Of a stretch of DNA of 49,006 bases, positions 38,124 to 45,849 are shown piece by piece. The DNA comes from Candidatus Marinimicrobia bacterium CG08_land_8_20_14_0_20_45_22 (GTDB lineage: Bacteria > Fidelibacterota > UBA2242): assembly GCA_002774355.1 (NCBI GenBank), contig PEYN01000213.1, positions 1-49,006 on the forward strand, read 5' to 3'. Position 1 is the first letter of the stretch. Each line of letters opens with the position of its first letter. The notes under the pieces were generated by a model. The model was not told the origin of the DNA. It was given only the letters and a program-made list of their open reading frames with translations, and made no database searches. The position numbers and the translations under genes were made by a program.

Positions 38124-40328
38124 ATGACATATTCAATCAATCGTCAGCTTTCGCTTAGGGAGATACTTCAGCAGAGCGCTGAGGTCATCATGCGTAACTT
38201 TGATATTGCTTTTGTTCAGATTTGGACTATGAATCGTGAAATAAATTCTCTGGAGCTTCAAGCCCATGGAGAACTCAGTACACTCTGCCCAGAATCCGAT
38301 ATATGTATTCATATTGGAAAATTGCTTGCCAGCCGAGTCGTAGCTGAAGGACAGACGATTGCGAGTAATTCGATCCCCGATAGCCCTTTATTGATAGACG
38401 CCTCATGGGCACGTCACCATAATATTATTGCCTATGCGGGACTTCCCCTTTTTGTCGAAAACCATTTAGTGGGTGTGTTGACCGTCTTTGCAGGCACGTT
38501 GCTTCTTGAAAGGACGTTAAGTCCTTTGGCTGGCTCAGCGGTCACACTCGCACAGGGGATTATGCGCAAGGAGACAGAAGAGGCATTACAGGAAAGTGAG
38601 GAACGCTATCGCTCTTTGGTAGAATCCAGCGATGATCCTATTTACATCGTCGGTCGAAACCTCAAATATCTATTCGCTAATGAGAAACTCTTATCAAGGC
38701 TTGGAAAATCCCTGGATGAGCTTGTCAGTCAAGATTATTCTCAGTTTCATTCTCCGGAAGGCACACAGGAATTTTCTGCAAAAGTTGAACAGGTCTATAA
38801 ATCCGGAAAACCGGTCAGTTATGAGCATAAAAGTCATCGGGATGGCCGGGTATTCATAAGTACATTAAGCCCGATTATAAATCCTAAAACCGAAGCAATC
38901 ATAGCTGTAAACGTAATTTCAAAGGATATCACCGAACATAAACGAATAGAAGAAGCCCTCAGAAATAGTGAGAAAAATTTTCGAAACATATTTCGGTTTG
39001 TACCAGAATCATTAATTGTTTTGAGCGATCAAATGAAGGTACTGAACTCTAACAAAGCATTTGAAGAAATTATTCGCAGATATGCTCCTAAAATAAACAT
39101 TTCTGAAGAAGAACTGAGGGGAAAAATTATATCAGAGCTACGTAGCCATTTTAGGAGAAAAAAGCATGGCTTCATTGAAATTAAGAAAGTCTCTGAAAAG
39201 ATAAGTGTCGATGATGAAAAAAAGGAATTGATATTAGAATTTGACTTTGCAGGTAAAATTTTTGCAGCAGAAGAAGAAGACATTGTAGTTTCTCTAAAGG
39301 ATATCACCGAGCGTAAACGAACGGAGGAAGAAATAGCCAGGTTGGCAAAATTTCCTTCTGAGGATCCGGAACCGGTTATGCGTCTGAACCATGATGGCAC
39401 GGTCTTTTACGCTAACGAAGCCTGTGACTCGTTGCTGGTTGATTGGGGCTGGAACAGAGGTGAGAAGGTACCGGAATATTGGCGGAATATCCTCACCGAA
39501 GTGCTTGAAAAGCGGACGACCAGGATTGTCGAAACGCAATCTGGTGGAAATATTTACTCTTTCTTCTACGTACCGGTTGTGGAGGCGAAATATGTTAATC
39601 TGTATGGTCGGGATATCACCGAACTTAAGTTATCGGAAAAAGCACTGCTCAATTCAGAACATATGCTTCGAAAGTTACAGAAACGCACGGAAGAGATTGT
39701 GGACGAGGAACGTCGCCGGATCTCACAGGTAATTCATGATGACCTGGGACAGCATTTGACGACAATAATACTGGACCTGGAATCCGTCAAGCTGGAAATG
39801 TTAAAGCAAGGTAAAAATCCATTGTCTATAGTGATACAGAGATCTATGATGGTGCAGAAAATTGATGATATAAATATGGGTATCCAGGCGCTGGTGAACA
39901 GAATTCGTGAAATAGCGACCGAACTCCGGCCGGTCATATTAGATGACCTGGGATTAAGCGCCGCCATTCGCTGGAAAGTCCGCCAATTTAAAGAACATTC
40001 GAATATCCATTTTCTGTTTAAATCAGTTCCGGTTGATATTTCTTTAAATCCCGAACAAAATATGGCCTTTTTCGGTATTTTCAACGAGGCTCTGACCAAC
40101 ATTGCCCGGCATGCTGAGGCTAGTAATATTGACATAAAGCTAATCCAGACGCCCCAATCGACAACGCTTCAAATTGATGATGACGGTCAAGGGATGACCA
40201 TGCAAACTATCGATAGTAATTATTCATTGGGGATTTACGGTATGCGGGAACGCGCCCAATCAGTAGAAGCTAAGTTTGAGATCAACAGTGAACCCGGAAA
40301 AGGTACAACTATAACTGTGAAACTTTAA
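38124..40328 (+). CDS. PAS/GAF sensor histidine kinase (HisKA_3 type), 5' end lost at the insertion sequence
   Basis: From the ATG at 38,124 there are 734 residues. They comprise a GAF domain (about 10-150), a PAS (about 155-275, ESEERYRSLVESSDDPIY to SKDITEHKR), a second PAS-like region (about 280-395, SLKDITERKR), a third (about 400-510, NLYGRDITELK), HisKA_3 with phospho-His in RRRISQVIHDDLGQHL, and HATPase_c (NEALTNIARHAEAS, DDGQGM, GIYGMRERA). The same frame is open upstream to 37,983, giving NFGRDITE and REEERAYQTRLHKF, the tail of another PAS. So the gene once began further left and the IS256-type element has removed that part. No ribosome-binding site precedes 38,124. It probably pairs with the NarL-type regulator downstream. 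Confidence 0.85.
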   Translation: MTYSINRQLSLREILQQSAEVIMRNFDIAFVQIWTMNREINSLELQAHGELSTLCPESDICIHIGKLLASRVVAEGQTIASNSIPDSPLLIDASWARHHNIIAYAGLPLFVENHLVGVLTVFAGTLLLERTLSPLAGSAVTLAQGIMRKETEEALQESEERYRSLVESSDDPIYIVGRNLKYLFANEKLLSRLGKSLDELVSQDYSQFHSPEGTQEFSAKVEQVYKSGKPVSYEHKSHRDGRVFISTLSPIINPKTEAIIAVNVISKDITEHKRIEEALRNSEKNFRNIFRFVPESLIVLSDQMKVLNSNKAFEEIIRRYAPKINISEEELRGKIISELRSHFRRKKHGFIEIKKVSEKISVDDEKKELILEFDFAGKIFAAEEEDIVVSLKDITERKRTEEEIARLAKFPSEDPEPVMRLNHDGTVFYANEACDSLLVDWGWNRGEKVPEYWRNILTEVLEKRTTRIVETQSGGNIYSFFYVPVVEAKYVNLYGRDITELKLSEKALLNSEHMLRKLQKRTEEIVDEERRRISQVIHDDLGQHLTTIILDLESVKLEMLKQGKNPLSIVIQRSMMVQKIDDINMGIQALVNRIREIATELRPVILDDLGLSAAIRWKVRQFKEHSNIHFLFKSVPVDISLNPEQNMAFFGIFNEALTNIARHAEASNIDIKLIQTPQSTTLQIDDDGQGMTMQTIDSNYSLGIYGMRERAQSVEAKFEINSEPGKGTTITVKL

Positions 40329-40431
40329 TGTAATATTAAGTAAATTTACTGATGAGGTGGCGCTATCGAAAGTATGACGATAGATAAAAATCCCCGGTTT
40401 TCCACTGGCTTTTAACTTTAAGGACCATGAG

Positions 40432-41064
40432 ATGATTGATCTTTTTATTGCCGATGACCATCCGATTGTACTGCAGGGAATACGGCAAATGATATCGACC
40501 TGTGATGATATTCGGGTGGTGGGAGAAGCCCGCAGTGGCGCAGAATTGTTAGACAAAATTAAAAAATATCATTGCGACGTTTTGCTGATGGATATCAAAA
40601 TGCCTGATCGCAACGGACTGGACCTGCTTCAGCAGGTGAAACATGATTATCCGGATTTGCGTGTCCTGGTTTTAAGTATGTATCCTGAAGAACAATATGG
40701 CCCCCGGTATATTCGGGCCGGCGCCTCCGGCTACCTCAATAAAGAGGTCATGCCCCGGGAATTGATTAAAGCAGTTCGTCGGGTTGCATCATGGGAAAAA
40801 TATCTTACCCCAAAGTTGATAGATATAATGTTGACGGAATTGGAAGTGGAGCACCCTGATGCACCTCATGAGACACTCTCAGACCGGGAGTTTGACGTCT
40901 TTTGTAAAATCATTGCCGGCCGGCAAATTAATGAAATCGCCAAGGAAATGTGTATCGGTGTTACCACCGTTCGTACCTATAAATCCCGCCTCTTACAGAA
41001 AATGGGGCTGAAACACATTGCGGAGCTGATCCACTATGCCATCAATCATAAATTAGATGAGTAG
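40432..41064 (+). CDS. NarL/FixJ-type response regulator
   Basis: The 210 residues have a receiver domain (acidic DD at 8-9, phospho-acceptor Asp54 in LLMDIKMPD, Ser/Lys switch in VLSMYPEE and LNKEVMPREL). A LuxR-type HTH follows (about 145-205, ETLSDREFDVFCKI, INEIAKEMCIGVTTVRTYKSRLLQKMG). It is the natural partner of the HisKA_3 kinase 100 bp upstream. It lies just upstream of the gas-vesicle cluster, whose control region carries spaced repeats that could be its binding sites; that link is inference. Confidence 0.93.
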   Translation: MIDLFIADDHPIVLQGIRQMISTCDDIRVVGEARSGAELLDKIKKYHCDVLLMDIKMPDRNGLDLLQQVKHDYPDLRVLVLSMYPEEQYGPRYIRAGASGYLNKEVMPRELIKAVRRVASWEKYLTPKLIDIMLTELEVEHPDAPHETLSDREFDVFCKIIAGRQINEIAKEMCIGVTTVRTYKSRLLQKMGLKHIAELIHYAINHKLDE

Positions 41065-41133
41065 CGCTTTTGAATTTGAACAGTTCCACCTAAACCAATC
41101 TCCGTAGGGAGTTGTCCCGAAAGCTATATTATA

Positions 41134-41215
41134 TCATCCTGAACGTAGTGAAGGATTCAAATACCTGATCAAGATAATCAGCCGATCCTTCAGTCATTTC
41201 ATTCCTTCAGGATGA
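41134..41215. repeat. Imperfect inverted repeat TCATCCTGA...TCAGGATGA
   Basis: The left arm (TCATCCTGAACGTAGTGAAG from 41,134) pairs with a right arm ending TTCCTTCAGGATGA at 41,215. This gives a long foldback with a copy of GATCCTTCAGT inside. It resembles common dispersed foldback repeats of environmental bacterial genomes. Immediately before it (41,101-41,120) are remnants of the CTCCGTAGGGAG / TTGTCCCGAAAG palindromes. Confidence 0.55.
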
Positions 41216-41293
41216 CATCTTGAAAATTATGAGTCAGTTCTACTGAAACAAACAATTCATTATCCGTAACTGCTTACCCAAAGGAGCCCCCAG

Positions 41294-41320
41294 ACAGGCT
41301 TCTATGACTCCTGTTTTTTG
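41294..41320 (+). terminator. Possible terminator after the response-regulator gene
   Basis: ACAGG (41,294-41,298) and CCTGT (41,310-41,314) form a short stem followed by six more T. It lies 230 bp past the regulator stop, so it is a weak candidate. The remaining 41,321-41,510 has only an unsupported 47-codon frame (41,329-41,472) preceded by GAGG; I do not recognise it. Confidence 0.35.
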
Positions 41321-41516
41321 AGGCCGGAATGAAAAGAAGAAAAACACTTACGCACCGGCCAAGCTGGAAAAACAGAAAGATTAACCGAAAAAATCCACAT
41401 TTAAAACGCAGTGCGGTTTCAGGTTTTATGATCAATCATCCCGATACAAAATTGCTGGATAGCTTCCCATAAACGCCACTGGCTAAAACAAGAAGAACGA
41501 GCTCGATAAATATCCC

Positions 41517-41575
41517 GTAGTTATTTACAAAGGAATCAATAAATAACTACAAAAACAATCAATAATTAACTACAA
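41517..41575 (+). promoter_or_regulatory. Spaced operator-like repeats upstream of gvpA
   Basis: GTAGTTATTT (41,517-41,526) and AAATAACTAC (41,541-41,550) are perfect 10-bp inverted arms. In addition AATCAATAAATAACTACAA (41,534-41,552) recurs as AATCAATAATTAACTACAA (41,557-41,575), 18 of 19 identical and 23 bp apart, about two helical turns. The three half-sites sit directly upstream of a TATAAT box. The layout suggests a transcription-factor binding region, with the last site overlapping the -35 position as for an activator. Confidence 0.65.
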
Positions 41576-41595
41576 CATTTGTTTTTTATTATTTC

Positions 41596-41601
41596 TATAA
41601 T
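41596..41601 (+). promoter_or_regulatory. Putative -10 box of the gas-vesicle operon
   Basis: A perfect TATAAT lies about 60 bp upstream of gvpA in an A/T-rich stretch. No good -35 hexamer lies 16-18 bp upstream, which fits activator dependence through the adjacent repeats. Confidence 0.5.
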
Positions 41602-41662
41602 AGAACCGCAAATGGAGAAGTGTAAAGAACTTTAAAAATGCCTATGAAAGGGGGTGATAAAA

Positions 41663-41878
41663 ATGGCAGTCGAGAAAACCAATGCTTCCAGTAGCCTGGT
41701 TGAGGTAATCGATCGGATCCTTGACAAGGGTGTCGTGATCGACATCTGGGCCCGCGTATCGCTTGTCGGTATCGAGCTTTTGGCTATTGAAGCGCGCATC
41801 GTCATCGCTTCGGTTGAGACGTACCTGAAGTATGCTGAAGCAGTCGGATTAACCGCTAGCGCCGCAGTTCCGGCCTAG
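41663..41878 (+). CDS. gvpA: Gas vesicle structural protein GvpA
   Basis: The 71-residue protein matches GvpA over its whole length: [30 protein letters not shown] (helix 1 and beta-hairpin) and [20 protein letters not shown]. GvpA assembles into the ribbed shell of gas vesicles, which give buoyancy. The ATG at 41,663 follows a strong AAAGGGGGTGAT. It is the only gvpA-type gene in the window, so the paralogues GvpJ/S/M that help start assembly must be elsewhere or absent. First gene of the cluster. Confidence 0.97.
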   Translation: MAVEKTNASSSLVEVIDRILDKGVVIDIWARVSLVGIELLAIEARIVIASVETYLKYAEAVGLTASAAVPA

Positions 41879-41975
41879 TAGTAAAAAGAGGTGAACCTTT
41901 TGCCAGGGTATCCTATATAAAAGCGTATCCTGCCAAAATGGTCGCCCTTCCATCTGTTACGGAAAGTCAAACAAA

Positions 41976-42551
41976 ATGCGAAAAATTATTTTAGAAATTA
42001 TCGAGTCATACGAGAAAAGAATAAATGCGGTAAGTGATATCATTGAAAGCGCACATCTGTTGGTGGAAAGATTCAGAGAAAAACGAATCGTGATGTTAGA
42101 AGAACTTCAGCGTAATCTGGCCCATTCTGAATCTCTGAGAAAAACGGACTTCGACCGGATTATGTCTGTAATTCAACTACGGCATAAAGAGAGAGAAACG
42201 GAAGTAAAGATGATGCTACAAAATTTTATCGAAGCCCATAAACGAATGGCCGAAGAGCTGCGAACCCAATTTGATCGGGATAACCGAAAGCGACAGAACA
42301 CGGAAAAAGAACGCCTTGATGAGTTTCATTTAAGATTTGAACAGACTAAAAAAGAACAAGAAAGGAGGGAGATCGAAGTGAAAACTATTCTCGGGAGATT
42401 TCAAAATGAGCAAAAATGTTTTACTGAAATGATTGATGATCTTTTAAAAAAAGGACAGACAATCAGTACCCATGAAGTAAAATGCGTTGTACAAAACCTT
42501 ACTCATATGGATTATAACCAGTATAAACAACCAATTAATATCAATATGTAG
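41976..42551 (+). CDS. Coiled-coil protein of the gas-vesicle cluster (short GvpC-like paralogue)
   Basis: The 191 residues are almost entirely charged and helical, with recurrent Phe/Leu spacing (LVERFREKRIVMLEELQRNL, MMLQNFIEAHKRMAEELR, EFHLRFEQTKKEQE) and no membrane segment. The N terminus (IIESYEKRINAVSDI) resembles that of the next gene (IMDSYETRISFVKGL), so the two are paralogues. By position and repeat style it could be a GvpC-like outer-surface strengthener, but sequence identity to known GvpC is not evident. It lies 97 bp after gvpA, in which GTATCCT is repeated at 41,908 and 41,926. Confidence 0.7.
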   Translation: MRKIILEIIESYEKRINAVSDIIESAHLLVERFREKRIVMLEELQRNLAHSESLRKTDFDRIMSVIQLRHKERETEVKMMLQNFIEAHKRMAEELRTQFDRDNRKRQNTEKERLDEFHLRFEQTKKEQERREIEVKTILGRFQNEQKCFTEMIDDLLKKGQTISTHEVKCVVQNLTHMDYNQYKQPININM

Positions 42552-42561
42552 GAGAATTATT

Positions 42562-43620
42562 ATGTTAGCAAATGACATGGAAAACATTACAAGAAATATC
42601 ATGGATTCCTATGAAACCAGGATAAGCTTTGTAAAAGGTCTGGCTAGTGATACTGCAGAAATGCTGAAAAAATTCCACAGCGAGCATTCCGAGAGGTCAG
42701 AATCTCTGCATACTTCACTACAAACAAATTTAAAGCACATTAAAACTGATGTTGCGAATTTTATTTCCGGGGCGCGTCAGGAACGGCTCCAGCGTCGGCA
42801 GGAGACATTTCAAACGCTTTTAGATTTTCATGAAAAATTCACCAATGATACCAAAAACCTGCTGAATAATTTTACTAAAATGAGATTGGAAAAAAGAGCC
42901 GAACAGAAAGAATCCCTGGCGAATTTCACAAATCAATTAGTCCAGCATACGGCGACTATGTTAAAAAATTTCAGGGAGATTCATGCTCGCATGGCATCCG
43001 ATCTGAATAAAATGCTCTTCTCTGCCACCGAATCCAGAAAAACTGAAATAGCGGCCTTTATGGACGATATGGCCAAGTACCATCAGGCTACGAAAAAAGA
43101 GCTTGAAACAATGCGGAAAGAACTTGGGGAATTTTTATCCCAAAGCGAGCATGACCGGCAAATGCAATTCAATAGTATTATGAAAGTAATCCGCGATGAT
43201 ATTAACGATATGCATGCAGCCTGGAAAGAGCTCGGTATAAAAATGCAGGCTTTCCGTTCCATGGGCATACCGAAGGTTAATGAGATGGAGGAAGCCGAAC
43301 GCAGGAGAATCGAAAAAGAACGCGCGGAAGCCGAAAGAAAGAGACTGGAACAGGAAGAAGCGGAACGCAGAAGAATCGAAAAAGAACGCGCGGAAGCCGA
43401 AAGAAAGAGACTGGAACAGGAAGAAGCGGAAAAGAAGCAGCGCGAATTGGAAGAAACCAAAGCAATGATTTTAAACGCCGTCAAAAAGAATGCTTTAAAA
43501 CTTCCCGAAATTGGAAATGTGGTTGGCAAAGCTTGGCAGGCGCTTATTCCCATCATGACCGAGCTAATTAACGATGGAAAGCTAAGCAAAGATAAAGATG
43601 GAATTTATCACATAGTATAA
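42562..43620 (+). CDS. Long GvpC-like coiled-coil protein with winged-helix-like C terminus
   Basis: The 352 residues start at the ATG after GGAG (42,551-42,554). Residues about 44-175 consist of helical repeats of roughly 33-36 residues with the pattern seen in cyanobacterial GvpC, basic-rich start then F-x-LxxFH-x-T-x-LxxF (ERLQRRQETFQTLLDFHEKF, KRAEQKESLANFTNQLVQHT). A Glu/Arg/Lys stalk (about 243-300) includes a 22-residue tandem repeat. The last 50 residues (ILNAVKKNALKLPEIGNVVG, ALIPIMTELINDGKLSKD) look like a winged-helix unit. GvpC proteins bind the outside of the vesicle and stiffen it; the C-terminal unit is not part of known GvpC. Assignment is by pattern and context. Confidence 0.7.
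   Translation: MLANDMENITRNIMDSYETRISFVKGLASDTAEMLKKFHSEHSERSESLHTSLQTNLKHIKTDVANFISGARQERLQRRQETFQTLLDFHEKFTNDTKNLLNNFTKMRLEKRAEQKESLANFTNQLVQHTATMLKNFREIHARMASDLNKMLFSATESRKTEIAAFMDDMAKYHQATKKELETMRKELGEFLSQSEHDRQMQFNSIMKVIRDDINDMHAAWKELGIKMQAFRSMGIPKVNEMEEAERRRIEKERAEAERKRLEQEEAERRRIEKERAEAERKRLEQEEAEKKQRELEETKAMILNAVKKNALKLPEIGNVVGKAWQALIPIMTELINDGKLSKDKDGIYHIV
43294..43425 (+). repeat. 66-bp in-frame tandem duplication
   Basis: Two copies (43,294-43,359 and 43,360-43,425) differ at two bases. Each encodes AERRRIEKERAEAERKRLEQEE, extending the charged stalk of the GvpC-like protein by 22 residues; a third unit begins but diverges. The near-identity indicates a recent, length-changing event. 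Confidence 0.95.
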
Positions 43621-43648
43621 AATTTCATCTGTAAATAAGGTAAAAATT

Positions 43649-44221
43649 ATGGGTATTGAGTCTATTATTAAAGCGGCGGAATCATTTGCAACGAAGACCT
43701 TTGCCAAACCGTCTCGGTTAATAAGTGTAAAAAAAGAAGGTGAAGAGTGGCTTGTGCTTGTGGAAACGGTGGTTGAAGATGAAGAAATGCGCAAATACGC
43801 CCGAATGGCAATTATAGGCCTATGGGAAATCCACCTGGATAGTGAGTCTAATGTGACTTTCTTTGAGCGCAAAGGATTAAAGAATGCAACTGCCCTGCAT
43901 TATGATTTTGAAGATAAGAGTAAGGTTGGAGCGAAAAACACAACAAACCTGCGGCTTTTGCAGGAGAAAAGGCAAAGATCCTTTCGATCTTCTCTCGGCA
44001 CTATCCACCTGCCAGGTGTGCACCGGTATTGGTACCGTCGAGGTCAAGAAACCTTTCAGAAAATGTGTATTTTGCGGGGGGACCGGAGTGTATCCGAATA
44101 CCCGCTTGACCTGTACCGTCTGCGGGGGCAAAGGGGCTGTCACTATTCCGGAAGAATATATCCATTTGTCCGCAGTGCCGCGGAACCGGGACTGAGTTTG
44201 AAAGCAAGCTGCCTTGCATAA
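43649..44221 (+). CDS. GvpO-like protein; 3' half of the frame runs into the zinc-finger gene
   Basis: Residues 1 to about 85 fit the GvpO pattern: an N-terminal helix (IESIIKAAESFATKTF), then VKKEGEEWLVLVETVVED, IIGLWEIHLDSESNV and FFERKGLK. GvpO is a small accessory protein present in many gas-vesicle operons. After about residue 90 the frame stays open by chance to 44,221 while overlapping, out of phase, the CxxC-rich protein. That C-terminal half is not protein-like, so the original stop has probably been lost by a frame change near 43,900-43,930. The name rests on pattern and neighbourhood. Confidence 0.6.
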   Translation: MGIESIIKAAESFATKTFAKPSRLISVKKEGEEWLVLVETVVEDEEMRKYARMAIIGLWEIHLDSESNVTFFERKGLKNATALHYDFEDKSKVGAKNTTNLRLLQEKRQRSFRSSLGTIHLPGVHRYWYRRGQETFQKMCILRGDRSVSEYPLDLYRLRGQRGCHYSGRIYPFVRSAAEPGLSLKASCLA

Positions 44222-44271
44222 GGTGTCGCGGTTTGGGCGTCATATCGTTTAAACCAGTCTGCACCCGATGA
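43902..44271 (+). pseudogene. CxxCxGxG zinc-finger protein of the gas-vesicle cluster, frameshifted
   Basis: Starting with ATG at 43,902 (ILKIRVRLERKTQQ) the frame shows TCGFCRRKG, TCQVCTGIG, KCVFCGGTG and TCTVCGGKG. After about 44,150 the same pattern continues one base out of phase as CPQCRGTG and PCIRCRGLG, ending at TGA 44,269-44,271. Six CxxC motifs would bind up to three zinc ions, like an enlarged DnaJ cysteine-rich domain without a J domain. A single-base change between 44,150 and 44,166 explains the break, either real or an assembly error. I recall similar small proteins beside gvp genes in other anaerobes. It may act as a chaperone or assembly factor for vesicle proteins; that is inference. 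Confidence 0.7.
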
Positions 44272-44381
44272 GTCGTGACCAGCATATCACGCAGAAAGGC
44301 AACCCGCTAAGAAGTTAAATCGAAATCAGACACTGAAGTAAATTCAGTTAATGCAGGAAATTTTTAAACAGGAGTTCTAAC

Positions 44382-45353
44382 ATGGACGAGATCACAACAA
44401 CGGTCATAGCGCCTTCCCCTAAAGCGGGATTTGTGGAAACCTGGTTTATACAGGACATTTCAGAAAGAGCATTAAAATACATTGAATCGGGATTTCCCGT
44501 GCATTTCAGAGGAAGAGCGGGGACCGGAAAAACCACTTTAGCAATGCATCTGGCGAATAAGATCGGTCGTCCGGTAGTGCTGATTCACGGTGATGAGGAA
44601 TTTACCACCGCTAATCTGATTGGTGGTGAATATGGCTATCGGATGCGTAAAATTGTCGATAATTTTATCCACTCTGTGCTTAAAACTGAAGAGGATATGA
44701 CAAAACGCTGGGTGGACAATCGGTTGACGGTTGCAGCCAAAAACGGATTTACCCTTATTTATGATGAATTTACCCGATCACGACCTGAAGCCAATAATAT
44801 CCTTCTGTCAATATTGGAGGAAAGGATATTGGAGCTTCCGGCGGCACGCGGTGGCAATCCTTATCTGAAAGTTCATCCAAATTTCAGAGCCATCTTCACC
44901 AGTAATCCGGAAGAGTATGCCGGCACCCATGAAACTCAGGATGCCCTGAGAGACCGCATGATTACGATTGATCTCGAAGACTTTGATGAGGAAACCGAAA
45001 TTTGCATAACAGCCTCAGCCTCCGGTCTTTCTAAAAAAGATGCTAAAAAAATTGTTTCAATTTCCAGATCGCTGCGTAACAGTGATATATGTGAGTTCGC
45101 TCCCACCGTCAGGACAAGTATTATGATCGCTAAAACAACCGGTTTCCAGAAAATCAATCCGGATGCATCCAATCCTTTATTTCACCAGATTTGTATGGAT
45201 ATTTTAACTTCGCAAACGATGCGCTATGGGCCTAAAAGAGGGGACAACCGGATCAGGAATTTGGTGGAAGGATTGATCGATAAGTATTGTTCTCAAACGA
45301 AACCTTCCCAAACTGAAAAAATGACGATCGACAAGGAGGTAAAAAATGCCTGA
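44382..45353 (+). CDS. gvpN: Gas vesicle AAA+ ATPase GvpN
   Basis: The 323-residue MoxR-type AAA+ protein has Walker A GRAGTGKTT (44-52), Walker B in TLIYDEFTR (about 124-132), the sensor region FRAIFTSNPEEYAG, and DALRDRMITIDLED with an arginine finger. GvpN is a conserved accessory of gas-vesicle formation needed for full-size vesicles. CAGGAGTT precedes the ATG. The stop overlaps the next gene, whose perfect AAGGAGGT lies within the gvpN coding end. Confidence 0.96.
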   Translation: MDEITTTVIAPSPKAGFVETWFIQDISERALKYIESGFPVHFRGRAGTGKTTLAMHLANKIGRPVVLIHGDEEFTTANLIGGEYGYRMRKIVDNFIHSVLKTEEDMTKRWVDNRLTVAAKNGFTLIYDEFTRSRPEANNILLSILEERILELPAARGGNPYLKVHPNFRAIFTSNPEEYAGTHETQDALRDRMITIDLEDFDEETEICITASASGLSKKDAKKIVSISRSLRNSDICEFAPTVRTSIMIAKTTGFQKINPDASNPLFHQICMDILTSQTMRYGPKRGDNRIRNLVEGLIDKYCSQTKPSQTEKMTIDKEVKNA

Positions 45354-45660
45354 AAGACGTGAAGTCAAATCAGCCAAAACGAGCAATGCTAATTTAAATT
45401 CGCTTCCTAAGACTCATCGATCAAAGTATCTTGATTTATTCAAACTTGCGAGGCAAAAGGAAATACTGATTGCGGTGAACGAAATACTCAGAGGCAAACT
45501 TGAAAAAAACCAAACCCGGCTTGATGTAATCGAAAGGCAAATTGAGGAACTGGAAAATCCACCACAAGCATCGAACCGGAAAGTGACTGCCGTTGAGGAC
45601 ATTTCTGACGACCATTTGGGAGAAAGCCACAATTTGAAAACAATGAAACTGGGATATTGA
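45346..45660 (+). CDS. Small coiled-coil protein of unknown function in the gas-vesicle cluster
   Basis: The 104-residue soluble protein has a basic N terminus and a central helix with heptad spacing (FKLARQKEILIAVNEILRGK, LDVIERQIEELEN). An acidic, loosely structured tail follows. I do not recognise the family. A perfect AAGGAGGT (45,333-45,340) precedes its ATG, which overlaps the gvpN stop by 8 bp. It is therefore translated with GvpN and may be a GvpN partner. Confidence 0.75.
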   Translation: MPERREVKSAKTSNANLNSLPKTHRSKYLDLFKLARQKEILIAVNEILRGKLEKNQTRLDVIERQIEELENPPQASNRKVTAVEDISDDHLGESHNLKTMKLGY

Positions 45661-45662
45661 AA

Positions 45663-45845
45663 ATGTGTATGGATGGGGCGGTTACAAATTTTTCGTTGGG
45701 TATTCTGTTTGTATTCTGCGTCCTTTTACCTATTATTATATCCCCAAAAAACAGGCGATCAACAGAGCGTTATCACATCTTTTCAAAGTCTTTCGGTACG
45801 GAACTGCCTTTAACAGAACTGCTGGCAGAAGATAAAATGAGGTGA
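45663..45845 (+). CDS. Small single-span membrane protein, unknown
   Basis: About 60 residues with one hydrophobic segment (FSLGILFVFCVLLPIIISP) and a polar C-terminal tail. The start may be TTG at 45,657, overlapping the previous stop, or ATG at 45,663. No family is recognised and no strong ribosome-binding site is seen. It fills the space between the coiled-coil gene and gvpF/L, so it may be real, but a chance frame is possible. Confidence 0.4.
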   Translation: MCMDGAVTNFSLGILFVFCVLLPIIISPKNRRSTERYHIFSKSFGTELPLTELLAEDKMR

Positions 45846-45849
45846 AATT

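Noticed and set aside
41329-41472. 47-codon basic frame upstream of gvpA with a GAGG before the ATG
   Set aside because: No recognisable family and placed between a possible terminator and the operator repeats; noted only as unexplained.
41900-41940. Hairpin between gvpA and the next gene
   Set aside because: GTATCCT is repeated directly, not inverted, and the AGGTGAACCT palindrome has too small a loop for a stable terminator.
43083-43589. 168-codon Ser/Cys/Phe-rich minus-strand frame opposite the GvpC-like gene
   Set aside because: Low-complexity shadow of the charged coiled-coil codons; it includes the reverse of the 66-bp repeat.
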